Positions 45,792-55,761 of a DNA stretch of 64,000 bases are shown here, one piece after another. A program made the position numbers and the translations under genes. Every line of letters starts with the position of its first letter. Position 1 is the first letter of the stretch. The stretch lies in assembly GCA_001567185.1 (NCBI GenBank), contig LNFR01000080.1, positions 1 through 64,000 of the forward strand, written 5' to 3'. The notes beneath the pieces were generated by a model that was given only the letters and a program-made list of their open reading frames with translations, had not been told where the DNA came from and searched no databases. This DNA is from Bacteroidetes bacterium OLB12. Its GTDB lineage: Bacteria; Bacteroidota; Bacteroidia; Cytophagales; Cyclobacteriaceae.

Positions 45792-46103
45792 TTAAATATA
45801 AAACACCCAGTCCTTATACTGGCCGTCATGCGGATTAAAATCAGTGCGTTTTTGAAAGTGTGTATCCAGAATTTCTAATTCGGCTATTCGCTCTAACTGC
45901 AGGTTGCGATAACCTTCCCTGCCACCGGCTTTTGTAAAGCCGAATGTTTGCCAGCATACCAATACAATCTGATTGCGGGAAGTGGTGCACACTCCGTATG
46001 GACAAATGGTACGGGGTAAGGGCTCGCCTTCCAACGAAATACGGCACTGATTCTTTGCTTCGCCTGCCAACCAAAGTTGCTGTGTCAGTTCTTCCAGGGT
46101 CAT
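45792..46103 (-). CDS. Hypothetical protein downstream of selD
   Basis: 103 residues. The C-terminal pattern (ERIAELEILDTHFQKRTDFNP, ending KDWVFYI) loosely recalls WYL ligand-binding domains, as does the VVCTTSRNQIVLVCWQ-like strand. It is too weak to name. The start overlaps the selD stop by 4 bp (ATGA), so it is translated with selD. Contains four cysteines. Confidence 0.65.
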   Translation of the reverse strand: MTLEELTQQLWLAGEAKNQCRISLEGEPLPRTICPYGVCTTSRNQIVLVCWQTFGFTKAGGREGYRNLQLERIAELEILDTHFQKRTDFNPHDGQYKDWVFYI

Positions 46104-47120
46104 TTGATTGCTACTACCGTATCAGAATTTTTGTCAGTCAACTCCCCAATCGGTTTTAAGTTAAATGCAGATTCAAATACCTGCTGAAACTCCGGATCAA
46201 CACAAACCAATAAACCTCCACTGGTTTGAGGATCGCATAAGGTTAGCAACGATTCGCTGCCAATGTTGGATACCTTTTTCTCATAACTCTGCCAGTTGCG
46301 CATCGTGTTATCAGGATAAATAAATTTACTTATATAGGTTTGCAGGTTACGAATTAGCGGAACGCGTTCATAATGCAACACAGCCGAAACGCCACTGCCT
46401 TCGCACACTTCAATCAGGTGCCCCAATAATCCAAACCCGGTAACATCCGTAAGCGCATGTACGTGTGGAAGTTTACCAAACGCTGTACCCAATACATTTA
46501 GTTCGGTCATGAGGCGAACGGCTTCTTCAACATCCTCCTGTTCTGCCAATTCGCGTTTTTTGTGCTGTGGTAATAATACCAACACCCAATGGCTTGGTGA
46601 GGTACAACAAATCACCAGCTTTGGCCGTATTGTTCTGCTTCAGATTTTTTTTTGGTACCGTACCCGTTACAGCTAAACCAAATATTGGTTCCGGACTATC
46701 AATACTATGCCCTCCGGCCAACGGAATAGCTGCTGCCTTACATTATTTCACGAGCGCCATTCAATACCTGTTGTGCCAGCTCCGCAGGAGTTTATTTATC
46801 GGCCAACCCAAAATAGCCAACGCCATGGTAGGTGTTCCACCCATGGCGTACACATCGCTGATGGCATTAACTGAAGCAATTTTTCCAAATGCAAAGGCAT
46901 CGTCAACGATCGGCATAAAAAAATCGGTGGTGCTGATGATGCAGGTGCCATTATCCAATTCGTAAACGGCTGCATCATCTTTCGATTCGTTGCCCACCAA
47001 TAAATTAGGAAAGCCCGCAGACTTCAAATCGGATTGAAGAATTTTATCCAGCACAGCCGGGGCAATTTTGCATCCACAACCGGCACCGTGCGAGTATTGA
47101 GTAAGTTTTACTTCGTTCAT
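46100..47120 (-). pseudogene. selD: Selenide, water dikinase SelD, broken by three indels
   Basis: SelD makes selenophosphate from selenide and ATP. Parts of the whole ~340-residue protein are present in three frames: the N-terminus with HGAGCGCKI (Cys in the Sec/Cys site) and DDAAVYE; the middle with [19 protein letters not shown]; and the C-terminus with DVTGFGLLGHL and CDPQTSGGLL. Breaks lie near 46787 (one base short in AAACTCCTGC), near 46740 (two bases short at ATGTAAGG) and near 46560 (six A where seven are needed). Either sequencing error or real decay. It follows mnmH on the same strand. Confidence 0.88.
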
Positions 47121-47255
47121 GAGGTTAACCACATTGACACATGATCGTACAAGTTACTTATCAGGAAGTAAGCGAAAATACTCATTTCCATTCGATCACT
47201 TATCTTCTTTAAAGAGATTAGCACAATTAAAAGTGGATGAGAATTTTTCCGGACA

Positions 47256-48277
47256 TTATCCAACCTGTGTTTTCAGTATAGTTAATGCATCTGTAATTTC
47301 ATCCATATTTACTCCGTCCCAATCTACCACTTTCATCACCTTGTCTTTTCTCTTTTCAATACTATGCCGGTAGGCCTTATCGTAATACGTAAGCAACACA
47401 CGCATTACCCCGGGCATATTTCCGTTCTGCAATTCTGCCTTGGCCCTGTTAAAATGCTGGCCGCCCAATCGCTTTACAATCTTGCTCATAATCAAAAGAA
47501 ACTCATCCCGATCTGCCTGACCATATTCCTGCACGAGCCGGCTTATGCGAATTTCCTGATCCACCCCTACCTGAATTAGCGGACTCCTATTCATCTGCAA
47601 CCAAAATGCACGGGGTAAAAATATTTGTCCAATAGCAATGGATTCATCTTCTATCCATACCGGCTTTTCCGGATCAAGTAATCGGATTTCCTCAAACAAA
47701 TTATTTTGAAATTGCTCGGTAGTGGGTTGCGGGTTCATGAACAATCCACCAAAGACAGAGCCCTTGTGGCTGGCCAGCATTTCCAAGTTCAATCACCTGT
47801 TCGCCTCGCAGTTTAGCGCACGCAGAATTTCACTTTTACCACTGCCTGTATATCCGGTTAACAAAATAATTTTAAATGGATGTTCGAACGACTCCAATGC
47901 TTTCTGCCGATAGGTTTGTAGCCGCCTTTCAAGGCATGGGTTTTAATTCCGGCCATCCCCACAAACTGACAAAAATTATTCGAGCGCATCCCTCCGCGCC
48001 AGCAGTGCACCAACATTTCTTTTGATGGGGAAACCTTTTCAGCTTCATTGATGATATCCAGCAACCGCGGACCAACCAACCGAAAGCCGGTTTTGATGGC
48101 TTCCAACTGACCCTTTTGTTTGTAATCAGTGCCTACCTGTGCACGCTCCTGGTTGTTGAGTAACGGGATATTGATTGCGTGCAGGATATGACCGGATTGA
48201 TATTCACCTTCCGAACGAACATCAACGATGGGCAGGTTATTGCGCAGCGATAAAAAGTCATCGATGGAAACAGCCAT
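47256..48277 (-). pseudogene. mnmH: tRNA 2-selenouridine synthase MnmH (SelU), broken by three indels
   Basis: MnmH swaps sulphur for selenium at the wobble uridine of some tRNAs using selenophosphate. The N-terminal rhodanese domain has the active Cys in VHCWRGGMRS; a P-loop domain (GYTGSGKSE) follows but is split across frames. Breaks: about 47925 (one A short after GGCTAC), about 47805 (one A short in CTAAACTGC) and about 47785 (one G too many in CTTGGAAATG). Repaired, the chain is about 340 residues, the family length. Its only known selenium donor enzyme, SelD, is next door. Confidence 0.87.
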
Positions 48278-48319
48278 TGTGTTTTCTTGCAGCCGGTAAA
48301 GGTATCAATATCGGGCAAT

Positions 48320-50950
48320 CTAATCGTTAAAATTTATAGCAATGCTGGAGGCAATCCCTACACGAAATCCATAATTCAGATATTGGGTATCCTGGAAGGC
48401 AACCGCGGCCTCCAACCGGAAAATGCGCAAGATGCCATCAATGCCATACCCTACTTCGGTATAGTTGCGCGAAGTTGGTGATGCCAGGTAATTCACAAAA
48501 ATATTTTCAGTAATACCCACCAGGCGGATTTTGGGAATTCGTGTTACCAAAAATTTTCGGAAGTGATAATGTGTGTTGGCTGAAAAATATTCGCGTGAAG
48601 TACTGTTGGCATAATAATCCATTAACCGATAGGTGCCCACCGGGTCGGCTGTAACAAACCAGGTACGATTGCCCTGAAAATGTTTATAATCCATTAAGGA
48701 AAGATTTTCTGCATTAAAGAATTTACCGGCTTGCAGGTTTACATCCAATGTTCCGCGAATGCCTACCTACAAGGTGTGTTTGAAACCCATCTCCAGGTGA
48801 TCGAACTTTGCTTCGCTTTGCCCCACCCCTGGTATTGCTTTGCGATAATTTAAGGTAAGAGTTGGTGTGCTTCCCTGCACACGCATTCGGGTGCCGTTAC
48901 GAATGCGATATTTTTGCCAAGGCCGCGCTTCCAGGCTGGCCGCGCCAACAAATGCCCGGTTAGGATCAAACCCTGTGTTAGGAGTTTCCAAATTAACTGG
49001 TGCATTAACCGTGTAATCTCCACGATTAGTTCTGAACAACGTATAATCGGTTTGGTTAAATAATTCCGATCGTCTTGCCCACAACCATTCACTTCGCAAC
49101 ACATATTTATCATTAAACCGGTGCATATAATTTAGCTGCACAAAATTGCGCTCATAAATTTTCATCCAGTTATCGCCAAACAATAACGAAATAAAGGAGT
49201 TGACGATAGGGTGAATCGGCTCGTTGGAATTGTATTGTTCAACATAGCGGCCGCCTTCTAATGTTATCCGATTGTTCTTAAACCTTAAATCTGTTCTAAG
49301 TTTTCCGGTAAGCAAATCACGCCCGAACGAGTAGCGGATTATCGGGCTGATTTCTAACCGCGAGGTTTGTGGCCGCGCTTCTTTGTTAGTGGAATCGCGC
49401 TTCACCCACCGCTTATAATAACTCATTCTGTAAATCAGGTTAAAACCTTCTACGGTGTTGAATCCACCATAAGGCGTATGAATGCGGAAGTTGCTCATCT
49501 TGCCCAGCTTATAGGTATCGCCCAGAAGAATATCCCACGGCTGAAAACCCGGTTTGCTTTTTTTTCTATTGTTGCGCAGGGTGTCGCCCTCATCGCGCTT
49601 GCGTTGCACTTCCGTAATACTATCGTTCAAATGGTAGCCCCGTTCTTCTTCTTTTGAAAGCGGTGTTGGTCTGATCTCCACCCAAAAAATTGAATCTTTC
49701 TTATAGGCCAGTGAATCAACAGAATATTTTGATTCAGAAATTACCTCCGGTTTTTCCTGTTGCTTCATCTCTTGCTTTTCGTATTCCTTCACCAATTGCT
49801 TCAGTTCTTTTCCGGTTACCTCCTTGCCTGCATTTAACCGCTCATTTATTTCCTGCCCCTTCTTGCTGAATTTTTGTTCAATGGCCTTTGCCTCCTCTTT
49901 ATGAATTTTTTCATCGATTACGGTTAGCTCCATCTCCAATTCGGGATTAAGCGTTACTTTATAATCCTTCATGGTGGCCAGGTATTGGCCTTCAAACTCA
50001 AATCCGAAAACTTTACCGTTTACTTTAAATTGTTGTGAAACGGGTAGCCATGCTTTGTCTTCAATGGGGTTATAAACCTGGGTAATGTGAAACGTGATAC
50101 CCAATTTAATTGCTTCCAGTTCCAGGCTGTGAATGCTCCACCAATCTTCCACTATGTAGATTAACCCTTCAAACACATTATCGCCCCGCGACCGAGGCGT
50201 TACTTTTATTTTACTAACCTCGTAATTCTGATCTTTGAAGGAGCCCAGGTATTCAAACCGATAATATGAAAATGCCTTGGGCGATAGCGGAGAAACTGTT
50301 TCGGCAATTTCCGGCTGGTAGAAACTTCCGAAGATGTAAGAATTGGGTGATGTGTTTTTGTTATCGCCATTGGTGTAAACAGCTATAACCTTCTCTTCAA
50401 ACTTATTAGGGCGGGTATATTTAATTTCACTTACCGACTCAGAAATAAATACCCGATCCTTGGTAATCCCTTCTTTCTCCAGCGCTTTCTTTGCCAACCA
50501 CGGGTAATCGGTTAGTTGCCCTTTTCCCTTTATATAAACAGTTGCTGTGTAGGCGTCAATCTGCTGGGTGTGAAATTTGGCTTTGGCTATTGCCTTGCGC
50601 ATAATGGTATAGGCCGGATCTTCTTTACCGGCTTTTACAATTACTTGCTGTAATACAACCACCTGTGTTTTAAGGGTAAGATTGATCTCTACAAATTCAT
50701 CGCCCACTTCCACAACCCGGGTAACCGACTCGTAGCCGAGGTACTGAAACACTACATCGTATTTGCCCGGTTTAAGCTGAACTTCATACCGCCCCTCCAT
50801 ATCGGTGGCACTTCCTGTTCCGGTTTGCTTCACAAAAATGGATGCAAAGGCCAATGGCCCCACGTCATCTCCTTTTATTGTTCCACGGATTCCACCCGCA
50901 AAGGCCACACCCGATAAAGAAATTATAAGAAGTGTAAAAATATATTTCAT
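48320..50950 (-). CDS. DUF5686 / carboxypeptidase-like regulatory domain outer-membrane protein (in-frame stop)
   Basis: About 876 residues if read through. It has a signal peptide (MKYIFTLLIISLSGVAFA), a carboxypeptidase-like beta-sandwich (residues about 22-105, GIRGTIKGDDVGPLAFASIF), a central region and a C-terminal outer-membrane barrel. A single TAG at 48764-48766 interrupts it in frame (FKHTL-stop-VGIRGTLDVNLQ). The reading frame is the same on both sides, so this is a substitution, not an indel; one change from CAG is the simplest explanation. Function unknown; the family is conserved in Bacteroidota. Confidence 0.85.
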
Positions 50951-50986
50951 CTTTTTGCAGATGCACATTTCAACGTAAGAGTTGTA

Positions 50987-51583
50987 TTAAAAGACGCGAT
51001 TAACGATAAAAATTTTCTGGCGGATGAGCTGCTCAACCGGCTCGGGAACAAGATAACGAATGGACTTATTCTGGCGGATGCAATTGCGGATATAGGTGGC
51101 TGAAATGTCAAGCAAAGGTGCATCTACGATGTGTACATTGGCATGACGTTCTAATGGCGTATTTGTTACACCCGGCCTTTTGTAAACATAGAGCCCATGT
51201 TGATTCAAAATTTCTTCATGATTTTTCCACTTGGAAAAATTCTCCAGGTTATCGCCACCTACAATTACTTTAAATTCCTTGGCGGGATGTTTTTCCTTCA
51301 AATAAGCCAGGGTATGTATGGTATAGCTTGGTTTGGGCAATTGAAACTCCACATCGCTTACTTCCAGTTTGTAATGGTCGGCAATGGCAGCCTTTACCAT
51401 ATCATACCGGTCAAACTCGTGCAAAAGACCTTTGCTGGGCTTCAGCGGATTTTGTGGCGAAACTACAAACCATACTTTGTGCAGGTCGGTGTTTTCGGCC
51501 ATGATGTTGGCAATAATCAGGTGCCCGGTATGGATGGGATTAAAGGATCCGAAAAAGAGACCAATTTTCTGAGGTTTATCCAT
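50987..51583 (-). CDS. nadD: Nicotinate-nucleotide adenylyltransferase
   Basis: 198 residues. It joins nicotinate mononucleotide and ATP in NAD synthesis. The nucleotidyl transferase motifs GSFNPIHTGHL at the N-terminus and ISATYIRN near 160 are present. The start touches the gmk stop (1-bp overlap). Last gene of a sigma-anti-sigma-gmk-nadD run. Confidence 0.96.
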   Translation of the reverse strand: MDKPQKIGLFFGSFNPIHTGHLIIANIMAENTDLHKVWFVVSPQNPLKPSKGLLHEFDRYDMVKAAIADHYKLEVSDVEFQLPKPSYTIHTLAYLKEKHPAKEFKVIVGGDNLENFSKWKNHEEILNQHGLYVYKRPGVTNTPLERHANVHIVDAPLLDISATYIRNCIRQNKSIRYLVPEPVEQLIRQKIFIVNRVF

Positions 51584-52155
51584 TAAGGTTTTGCCTTAAA
51601 ATCTTCATAAAGTTGTTGTGCTTCCTGTAAGGATTTTTCCAGGTCTTCGTTTACCAGCACAACATCAAACTTATCCTGAAAAGACATCTCGAACTTAGCT
51701 TTAAAAATTCTGCGCGAAAGGCTTTCTTCTGTTTCGGTGCCTCGCTCTTTCAGGCGTTCCTTTAGTACTTCTAAGGACGGAACTTTCACAAACACGGCTA
51801 AGGCCTTATCGCCAAAATATTTTTTCAGGTTAATGCCTCCTTTTACATCCACATCAAAAATTACATTGCGGCCTTCGTTCCAGATCCGTTCAATTTCCGC
51901 TTTCAGCGTACCATAAAAATTACCCGCATAAACTTCCTCCCACTCGATAAACTCATCCCGGTCTATCTTCTCTTTAAAATCTTCGGGGGTTAGAAAATAG
52001 TAATCCTTTCCATGTTCCTCGGTACGGCCTCGTTTATCGCGTGTAGAGGCAGAGATGGAAAACCCCAGATCGGAGTTATTTTTTAGCAGGTGTTTAACAA
52101 TTGTTGTTTTACCAGAGCCTGATGGCGCTGAAAAAATAAGCGCTTTTCCAGCCAT
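51583..52155 (-). CDS. gmk: Guanylate kinase
   Basis: 190 residues. Converts GMP to GDP. The P-loop is SAPSGSGKTTI at residues 9-19, with STRDKRGRTEEHGKDYYFL for GMP binding. The start overlaps the zinc anti-sigma stop by one base. Confidence 0.97.
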   Translation of the reverse strand: MAGKALIFSAPSGSGKTTIVKHLLKNNSDLGFSISASTRDKRGRTEEHGKDYYFLTPEDFKEKIDRDEFIEWEEVYAGNFYGTLKAEIERIWNEGRNVIFDVDVKGGINLKKYFGDKALAVFVKVPSLEVLKERLKERGTETEESLSRRIFKAKFEMSFQDKFDVVLVNEDLEKSLQEAQQLYEDFKAKP

Positions 52156-52424
52156 TAACTTGGTGTGTTTTGCTTGATCTGTATTTTGATTTGTTCAATC
52201 AGCCCGGTTGGTGCCTCGCCCCCGCAGCACCTGCTTTTCAGCAATTGTTTTATGGCCATGTCCAGATCGTAGGATTTAAAACAGGGCAGGCAGCGATCCA
52301 TGTGGTTTTTGAAATATTCCTGCTGCTCACTGGTGGCCTCGCCATCAACAATTATTTGAAGCATCTCCATGCAGGTTGCCTTCTTTCCATCGGCCTGGAT
52401 AAATGGATTGTTAGGGGGTGTCAT
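52155..52424 (-). CDS. Zinc-binding anti-sigma factor (RsrA/ChrR-like ZAS)
   Basis: 89 residues. The HxxxCxxC zinc motif reads HMDRCLPC near residue 41; other cysteines are at TCMEML and SRCCGG. It is predicted to hold the co-encoded sigma factor, probably redox-sensitive like RsrA. It overlaps the sigma gene by 4 bp (ATGA). Confidence 0.85.
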   Translation of the reverse strand: MTPPNNPFIQADGKKATCMEMLQIIVDGEATSEQQEYFKNHMDRCLPCFKSYDLDMAIKQLLKSRCCGGEAPTGLIEQIKIQIKQNTPS

Positions 52425-53014
52425 AACTCAGTATTTTTATAGCCCATCGATTTGGCGTATTCGCTCAGTTTTTCTTTCAATAAGTTGCGCGCACGATGCA
52501 AGCGGCTGCGCACAGTGCCTATTGGTATATCCAGAATTTTTGCCATCTCTTCATACTTAAATCCTTCCAGATCACACAATATAATTACCGTACGAAAATC
52601 AACATCCAACGAATTAAGCGCATTCGATATTTCGTCACCAATCATATCCTGAAGCGACTCTACGCGCAAGTCGGGTGTGATTTGGCGGTTTACATCTTCC
52701 GAGTTATAATATGTTTCAACTTCCTGGTAATCTACCTTAGAAGGTTCTTTGGTCTTCTTGCGGTAGTCGTTGATGAAACTGTTTTTCAAAATGCGGAACA
52801 GCCAGGCCTTGGCATTAGTTCCTTTTTGGAATGATTCTATGAACCGATACGCCTTCAGGTAGGTATCCTGCACCAGGTCTTTGGCATCGTCCGGATCCAG
52901 CGTAAGCCGGAATCCAAAATTGTACATGGAATTGATATGGGGTAGAAACTCGTTGTCAAAAACGGCTTGTTTCTCCTGTTTTGTATAACTTTGCTTAATC
53001 CTTTCCTCGCTCAT
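52421..53014 (-). CDS. RNA polymerase sigma factor, ECF (SigR/RpoE type)
   Basis: 197 residues from MSEERIKQ. Region 2 is DPDDAKDLVQDTYLKAY and region 4 YEEMAKILDIPIGTVRSRLHRARN. The pairing with a ZAS protein is the SigR-RsrA arrangement. The upstream in-frame start at 53095 would run through the promoter and was rejected. The promoter at 53022-53053 places the transcript start at the ATG, so the mRNA may be leaderless. gmk and nadD follow in the same run. Confidence 0.93.
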   Translation of the reverse strand: MSEERIKQSYTKQEKQAVFDNEFLPHINSMYNFGFRLTLDPDDAKDLVQDTYLKAYRFIESFQKGTNAKAWLFRILKNSFINDYRKKTKEPSKVDYQEVETYYNSEDVNRQITPDLRVESLQDMIGDEISNALNSLDVDFRTVIILCDLEGFKYEEMAKILDIPIGTVRSRLHRARNLLKEKLSEYAKSMGYKNTEL

Positions 53015-53021
53015 GGATATC

Positions 53022-53053
53022 CAAAAATAGAGTAAAGTACAATTAACATCAAA
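53022..53053 (-). promoter_or_regulatory. Promoter of the sigma-ZAS-gmk-nadD operon
   Basis: On the minus strand TTTG (53053 to 53050), 20 nt, then TATTTTTG (53029 to 53022): both halves of the Bacteroidota consensus TTTG-N19/20-TAnnTTTG match exactly. The start would be at about 53016, 1-3 nt before the ATG. Confidence 0.65.
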
Positions 53054-53100
53054 ACAATTAGTTCTTTCACGGGCCTCCTTTAAAAAGAAAAACAAACTAA

Positions 53101-53762
53101 ATGCAGTACTACGAAGAAAAAAGTACAGAGTATTTTACGCGCTGCCGCACAGATCTCATCCAATTTCTTCCGCCAGATAAAGGGTTGAATGTACTGGAAA
53201 TAGGGGCCGGGGGTGGAGATACCTTAATGACACTGAAACAAAGTGGCAAGGCTAAGTCTGTTACCGGAGTTGAACTCTTTCAAATAGATAACTCGTTTCA
53301 AACCTCTCCCCATATTGATCAGTTCATATTTGGTAATATAGAGAACATCCAATTAGATTTTCCTGCCAACCACTTTGATGCTGTTCTTTTTGGCGATGTA
53401 CTAGAGCATTTGCTTGACCCCTGGAGTGTGATTGCCAAACTCTCTCCTTTTGTTAAACCTGGCGGAAGATTAATTGCCAGCATTCCCAATATCAGATCAA
53501 GACAAGCATTAAAATCAATCTATTTTAAAGGCGATTTTGCCTATACTTCTCAAGGGCTTTTTGACAAAACTCATTACCGCTGGTTCTGCAAAAAAATATG
53601 ATCGATTTACTCACGCCTGCTGGCTTTGAACTGGTGTCTTGTACATCCAATGTTGAACTTAAAAAAGGAAGCCGGACAAGAGTGTTCAATAAGTTAACAA
53701 ACAGACTTTTTGAAGAATTTTTAACCGTTCAGTTCATAACCGTTTCCAGAAAAAAAGTTTGA
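53101..53762 (+). CDS. SAM-dependent methyltransferase (one frameshift)
   Basis: About 220 residues. Class I fold with motif I VLEIGAGGGDT near residue 31, an acidic second motif (VTGVELFQ) and DAVLFGDVLEHLLDP near 98. The frame breaks at a seven-A run (about 53588-53594, WFCKK); adding one base joins NMIDLLTPAGFELVS and a stop at 53762. It lies 4 bp before a glycosyltransferase, so it probably acts on a surface glycan precursor. Confidence 0.82.
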
Positions 53763-53766
53763 CATC

Positions 53767-54621
53767 ATGCCCGGAGTTCTGGCCGTTGTTGTACTGTTTC
53801 ATCCCGATCAAAATCTTCAACAGAATATAAAATCCTTTATAGATGCTGATGAGATTCTGCTAATTGATAACTCTGAACCCAACATAACCCTCAACTACCT
53901 GGCTCTTAGTGAAGAAACCCTTGCCAAAGTAAAATTATTAAGCAATGAGAAAAACCTTGGCATAGCAACTGCTTTAAATCAAGCAGCTGAATATGCCCGC
54001 TCAAAGGGCTATGGCTGGCTTCTTACCATGGACCAAGACAGTCGGTTTAAGGAAAATCATTTTCAAATTCTAAAAGCAACTCTAACTTCCTTATCTAAGG
54101 AGATTGCAATTGTAAGCCCCAAACACGTAACCCCCGGATCTTCAGACAAGGTAGCGTCTGAACCCATCACAGAATTGCGGATTGCAATGACCTCTGGCAA
54201 TCTTTTATCAATGAAGGCTTACCAAATTTGTGGAGCGTTCGATGACAAACTATTTATCGATTCGGTCGATCATGAGTACTGCCTTCGTTTGAGAAAAAAG
54301 GGATTTAAAATAATCCGGGCCAACAACTCAAAATTACTCCATCAACTTGGGAATATAACCTATAAGAAATTCTTATTCTTCCGGTTTAAAGCCACGCACC
54401 ATTCTCCACAACGCAGGTACTATATTACTAGAAACCGGCTTTACGTAATGTTCAAATATTTCTCCTTCGACTTATGGTTTTTCAAAAGAGAGATGGGGCA
54501 TTATCTGAAAGATTACCTGCGTATTTTATTTCTCGAAACACAAAAGAGAACCAAAATAAGGGCTACCCTGCTTGGCACCTGGCATGCGCTTACGCAACAA
54601 TTTGGACAAAAAATTAATTAA
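53767..54621 (+). CDS. Glycosyltransferase family 2 (rhamnosyltransferase-like)
   Basis: 284 residues, GT-A fold. The N-terminus is GVLAVVVLFHP rather than a signal. The metal-binding region is LLTMDQDSRF near residue 92. A late VDHEYCLRLRKKGFKI segment matches rhamnosyltransferase-type GT2 proteins. It is probably involved in O-antigen or exopolysaccharide assembly at the inner membrane. It overlaps the next gene tail to tail by 4 bp. Confidence 0.87.
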   Translation: MPGVLAVVVLFHPDQNLQQNIKSFIDADEILLIDNSEPNITLNYLALSEETLAKVKLLSNEKNLGIATALNQAAEYARSKGYGWLLTMDQDSRFKENHFQILKATLTSLSKEIAIVSPKHVTPGSSDKVASEPITELRIAMTSGNLLSMKAYQICGAFDDKLFIDSVDHEYCLRLRKKGFKIIRANNSKLLHQLGNITYKKFLFFRFKATHHSPQRRYYITRNRLYVMFKYFSFDLWFFKREMGHYLKDYLRILFLETQKRTKIRATLLGTWHALTQQFGQKIN

Positions 54622-55607
54622 AATTTAGATAGCGGGATCCCCCGCAAATTTTGCAGAATCTTATCACGCACCTGACGCACCGACAGACTAACGCCCGCGC
54701 GTTTTGCCAATGTTTCAAATTTTTTCCTGGATATATTGCATTCCTGGCGAGCCTTTAAAAAGAGCATGATGGCGTTGATGTAATAAAATTTTAACGTTAT
54801 CACTCTCAGCAAACACTCTAAGGAAAGCTGCACGGCATAAAAGAAAAATTGTTGTGGAGTAAGGTGAATCTTATGCAAAAAGATCTTATTCCGATAATAG
54901 ATCGTTTGGATTTGTCTCTTCCTGCTTTTTGATTTTATAGAAGAAGATGTTTTGTGCCGGCACACTGATTTATGTTCATAATAGCACACCCACCCCAACC
55001 GCCACGCGCGCAGCGATAATTCGTAATCTTCAATATAATAAGGGGCAAAAATTTCATCAAAGCCACCCAGTAAAACAAACTTTTCGGTACGCACCAATGC
55101 CTCCGCGCCAGACAAGTACATCGTCCATACCTTCTGCTCAATTGGTTTTTGAACAGGCAGATAATTGACAAAGGTCTTAATCTTCACTCCGTGAATTGCC
55201 GGAAACTTGGCTCCATCCTGAATTGTATCATCATCCCAGTTTTCAATCCTTCCCATTACCCCGAACGTATCCGGCTGATCAAAGTAAGGAATCAAATATT
55301 CAAAGTAATCGGGTTCTAATTTTACATCACTATTTAGCAGAAACAATAAATCGAATTTTGCCAGAAAAGCCCCGCGATTAATGGTAGGCGCAAACCCCCG
55401 GTTAACTTCGTTTACTACAACTTGAATCTGAGGATAGTTTTGGCGCAAAAATTCAACCGACTCGTCTGTGGAACAATCATCCACAATAATAACCTCAAAC
55501 GGAAGTCCGCAGTTTTCAAGGGCTTTAAACACAAAAGGAAGGGTTTGAGGAAAAAGATTTCTTCCATTGTAGTTTGGGATAACTACCGAAATGCCTTTTA
55601 AATTCAT
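54618..55607 (-). CDS. Glycosyltransferase family 2
   Basis: 329 residues. GT-A N-terminal VVIPNYNGRNLF, DDCSTDESVEFL, and LLNSDVKLEPDYF with the metal-binding Asp. A C-terminal hydrophobic segment (about 248-285) may bind the membrane. Convergent with the other GT2 gene. A -7 box right before the ATG implies a near-leaderless transcript. Confidence 0.88.
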   Translation of the reverse strand: MNLKGISVVIPNYNGRNLFPQTLPFVFKALENCGLPFEVIIVDDCSTDESVEFLRQNYPQIQVVVNEVNRGFAPTINRGAFLAKFDLLFLLNSDVKLEPDYFEYLIPYFDQPDTFGVMGRIENWDDDTIQDGAKFPAIHGVKIKTFVNYLPVQKPIEQKVWTMYLSGAEALVRTEKFVLLGGFDEIFAPYYIEDYELSLRAWRLGWVCYYEHKSVCRHKTSSSIKSKSRKRQIQTIYYRNKIFLHKIHLTPQQFFFYAVQLSLECLLRVITLKFYYINAIMLFLKARQECNISRKKFETLAKRAGVSLSVRQVRDKILQNLRGIPLSKF

Positions 55608-55611
55608 TGGC

Positions 55612-55619
55612 CAAAGATA
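55612..55619 (-). promoter_or_regulatory. -7 element directly before the glycosyltransferase start
   Basis: Minus strand TATCTTTG, an exact TAnnTTTG, ends 4 nt before the ATG. Transcription would begin at or within a few bases of the start codon. No good -33 box. Confidence 0.4.
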
Positions 55620-55679
55620 GAAAAAGCATGTGGCTCATTAGTCCTATATACCGTTCCATCCTCAGCCAACCGGCTTTGC

Positions 55680-55715
55680 AAACGAAGGGCTGCATTTTTA
55701 CCAACCTTCGTTTTT
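55680..55715 (+). terminator. Terminator-like hairpin before the third sigma factor
   Basis: 9-bp perfect arms AAACGAAGG and CCTTCGTTT with a 16-nt loop, followed by TTTTT. The genes on both sides point away from it, so it is either a terminator for stray transcription or an attenuator in the sigma gene leader. Confidence 0.4.
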
Positions 55716-55761
55716 CATAAGGAACTAAAAAATTATCTTAAGGCCCTAAGACCCGCTCGCT

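Noticed and set aside
45792..46103. WYL-domain regulator
   Set aside because: The resemblance is limited to the last 35 residues, with no DNA-binding domain; kept as hypothetical.
46761..47132. Selenocysteine-type SelD
   Set aside because: The position that could hold Sec is a plain Cys codon (HGAGCGC); there is no in-frame TGA there.
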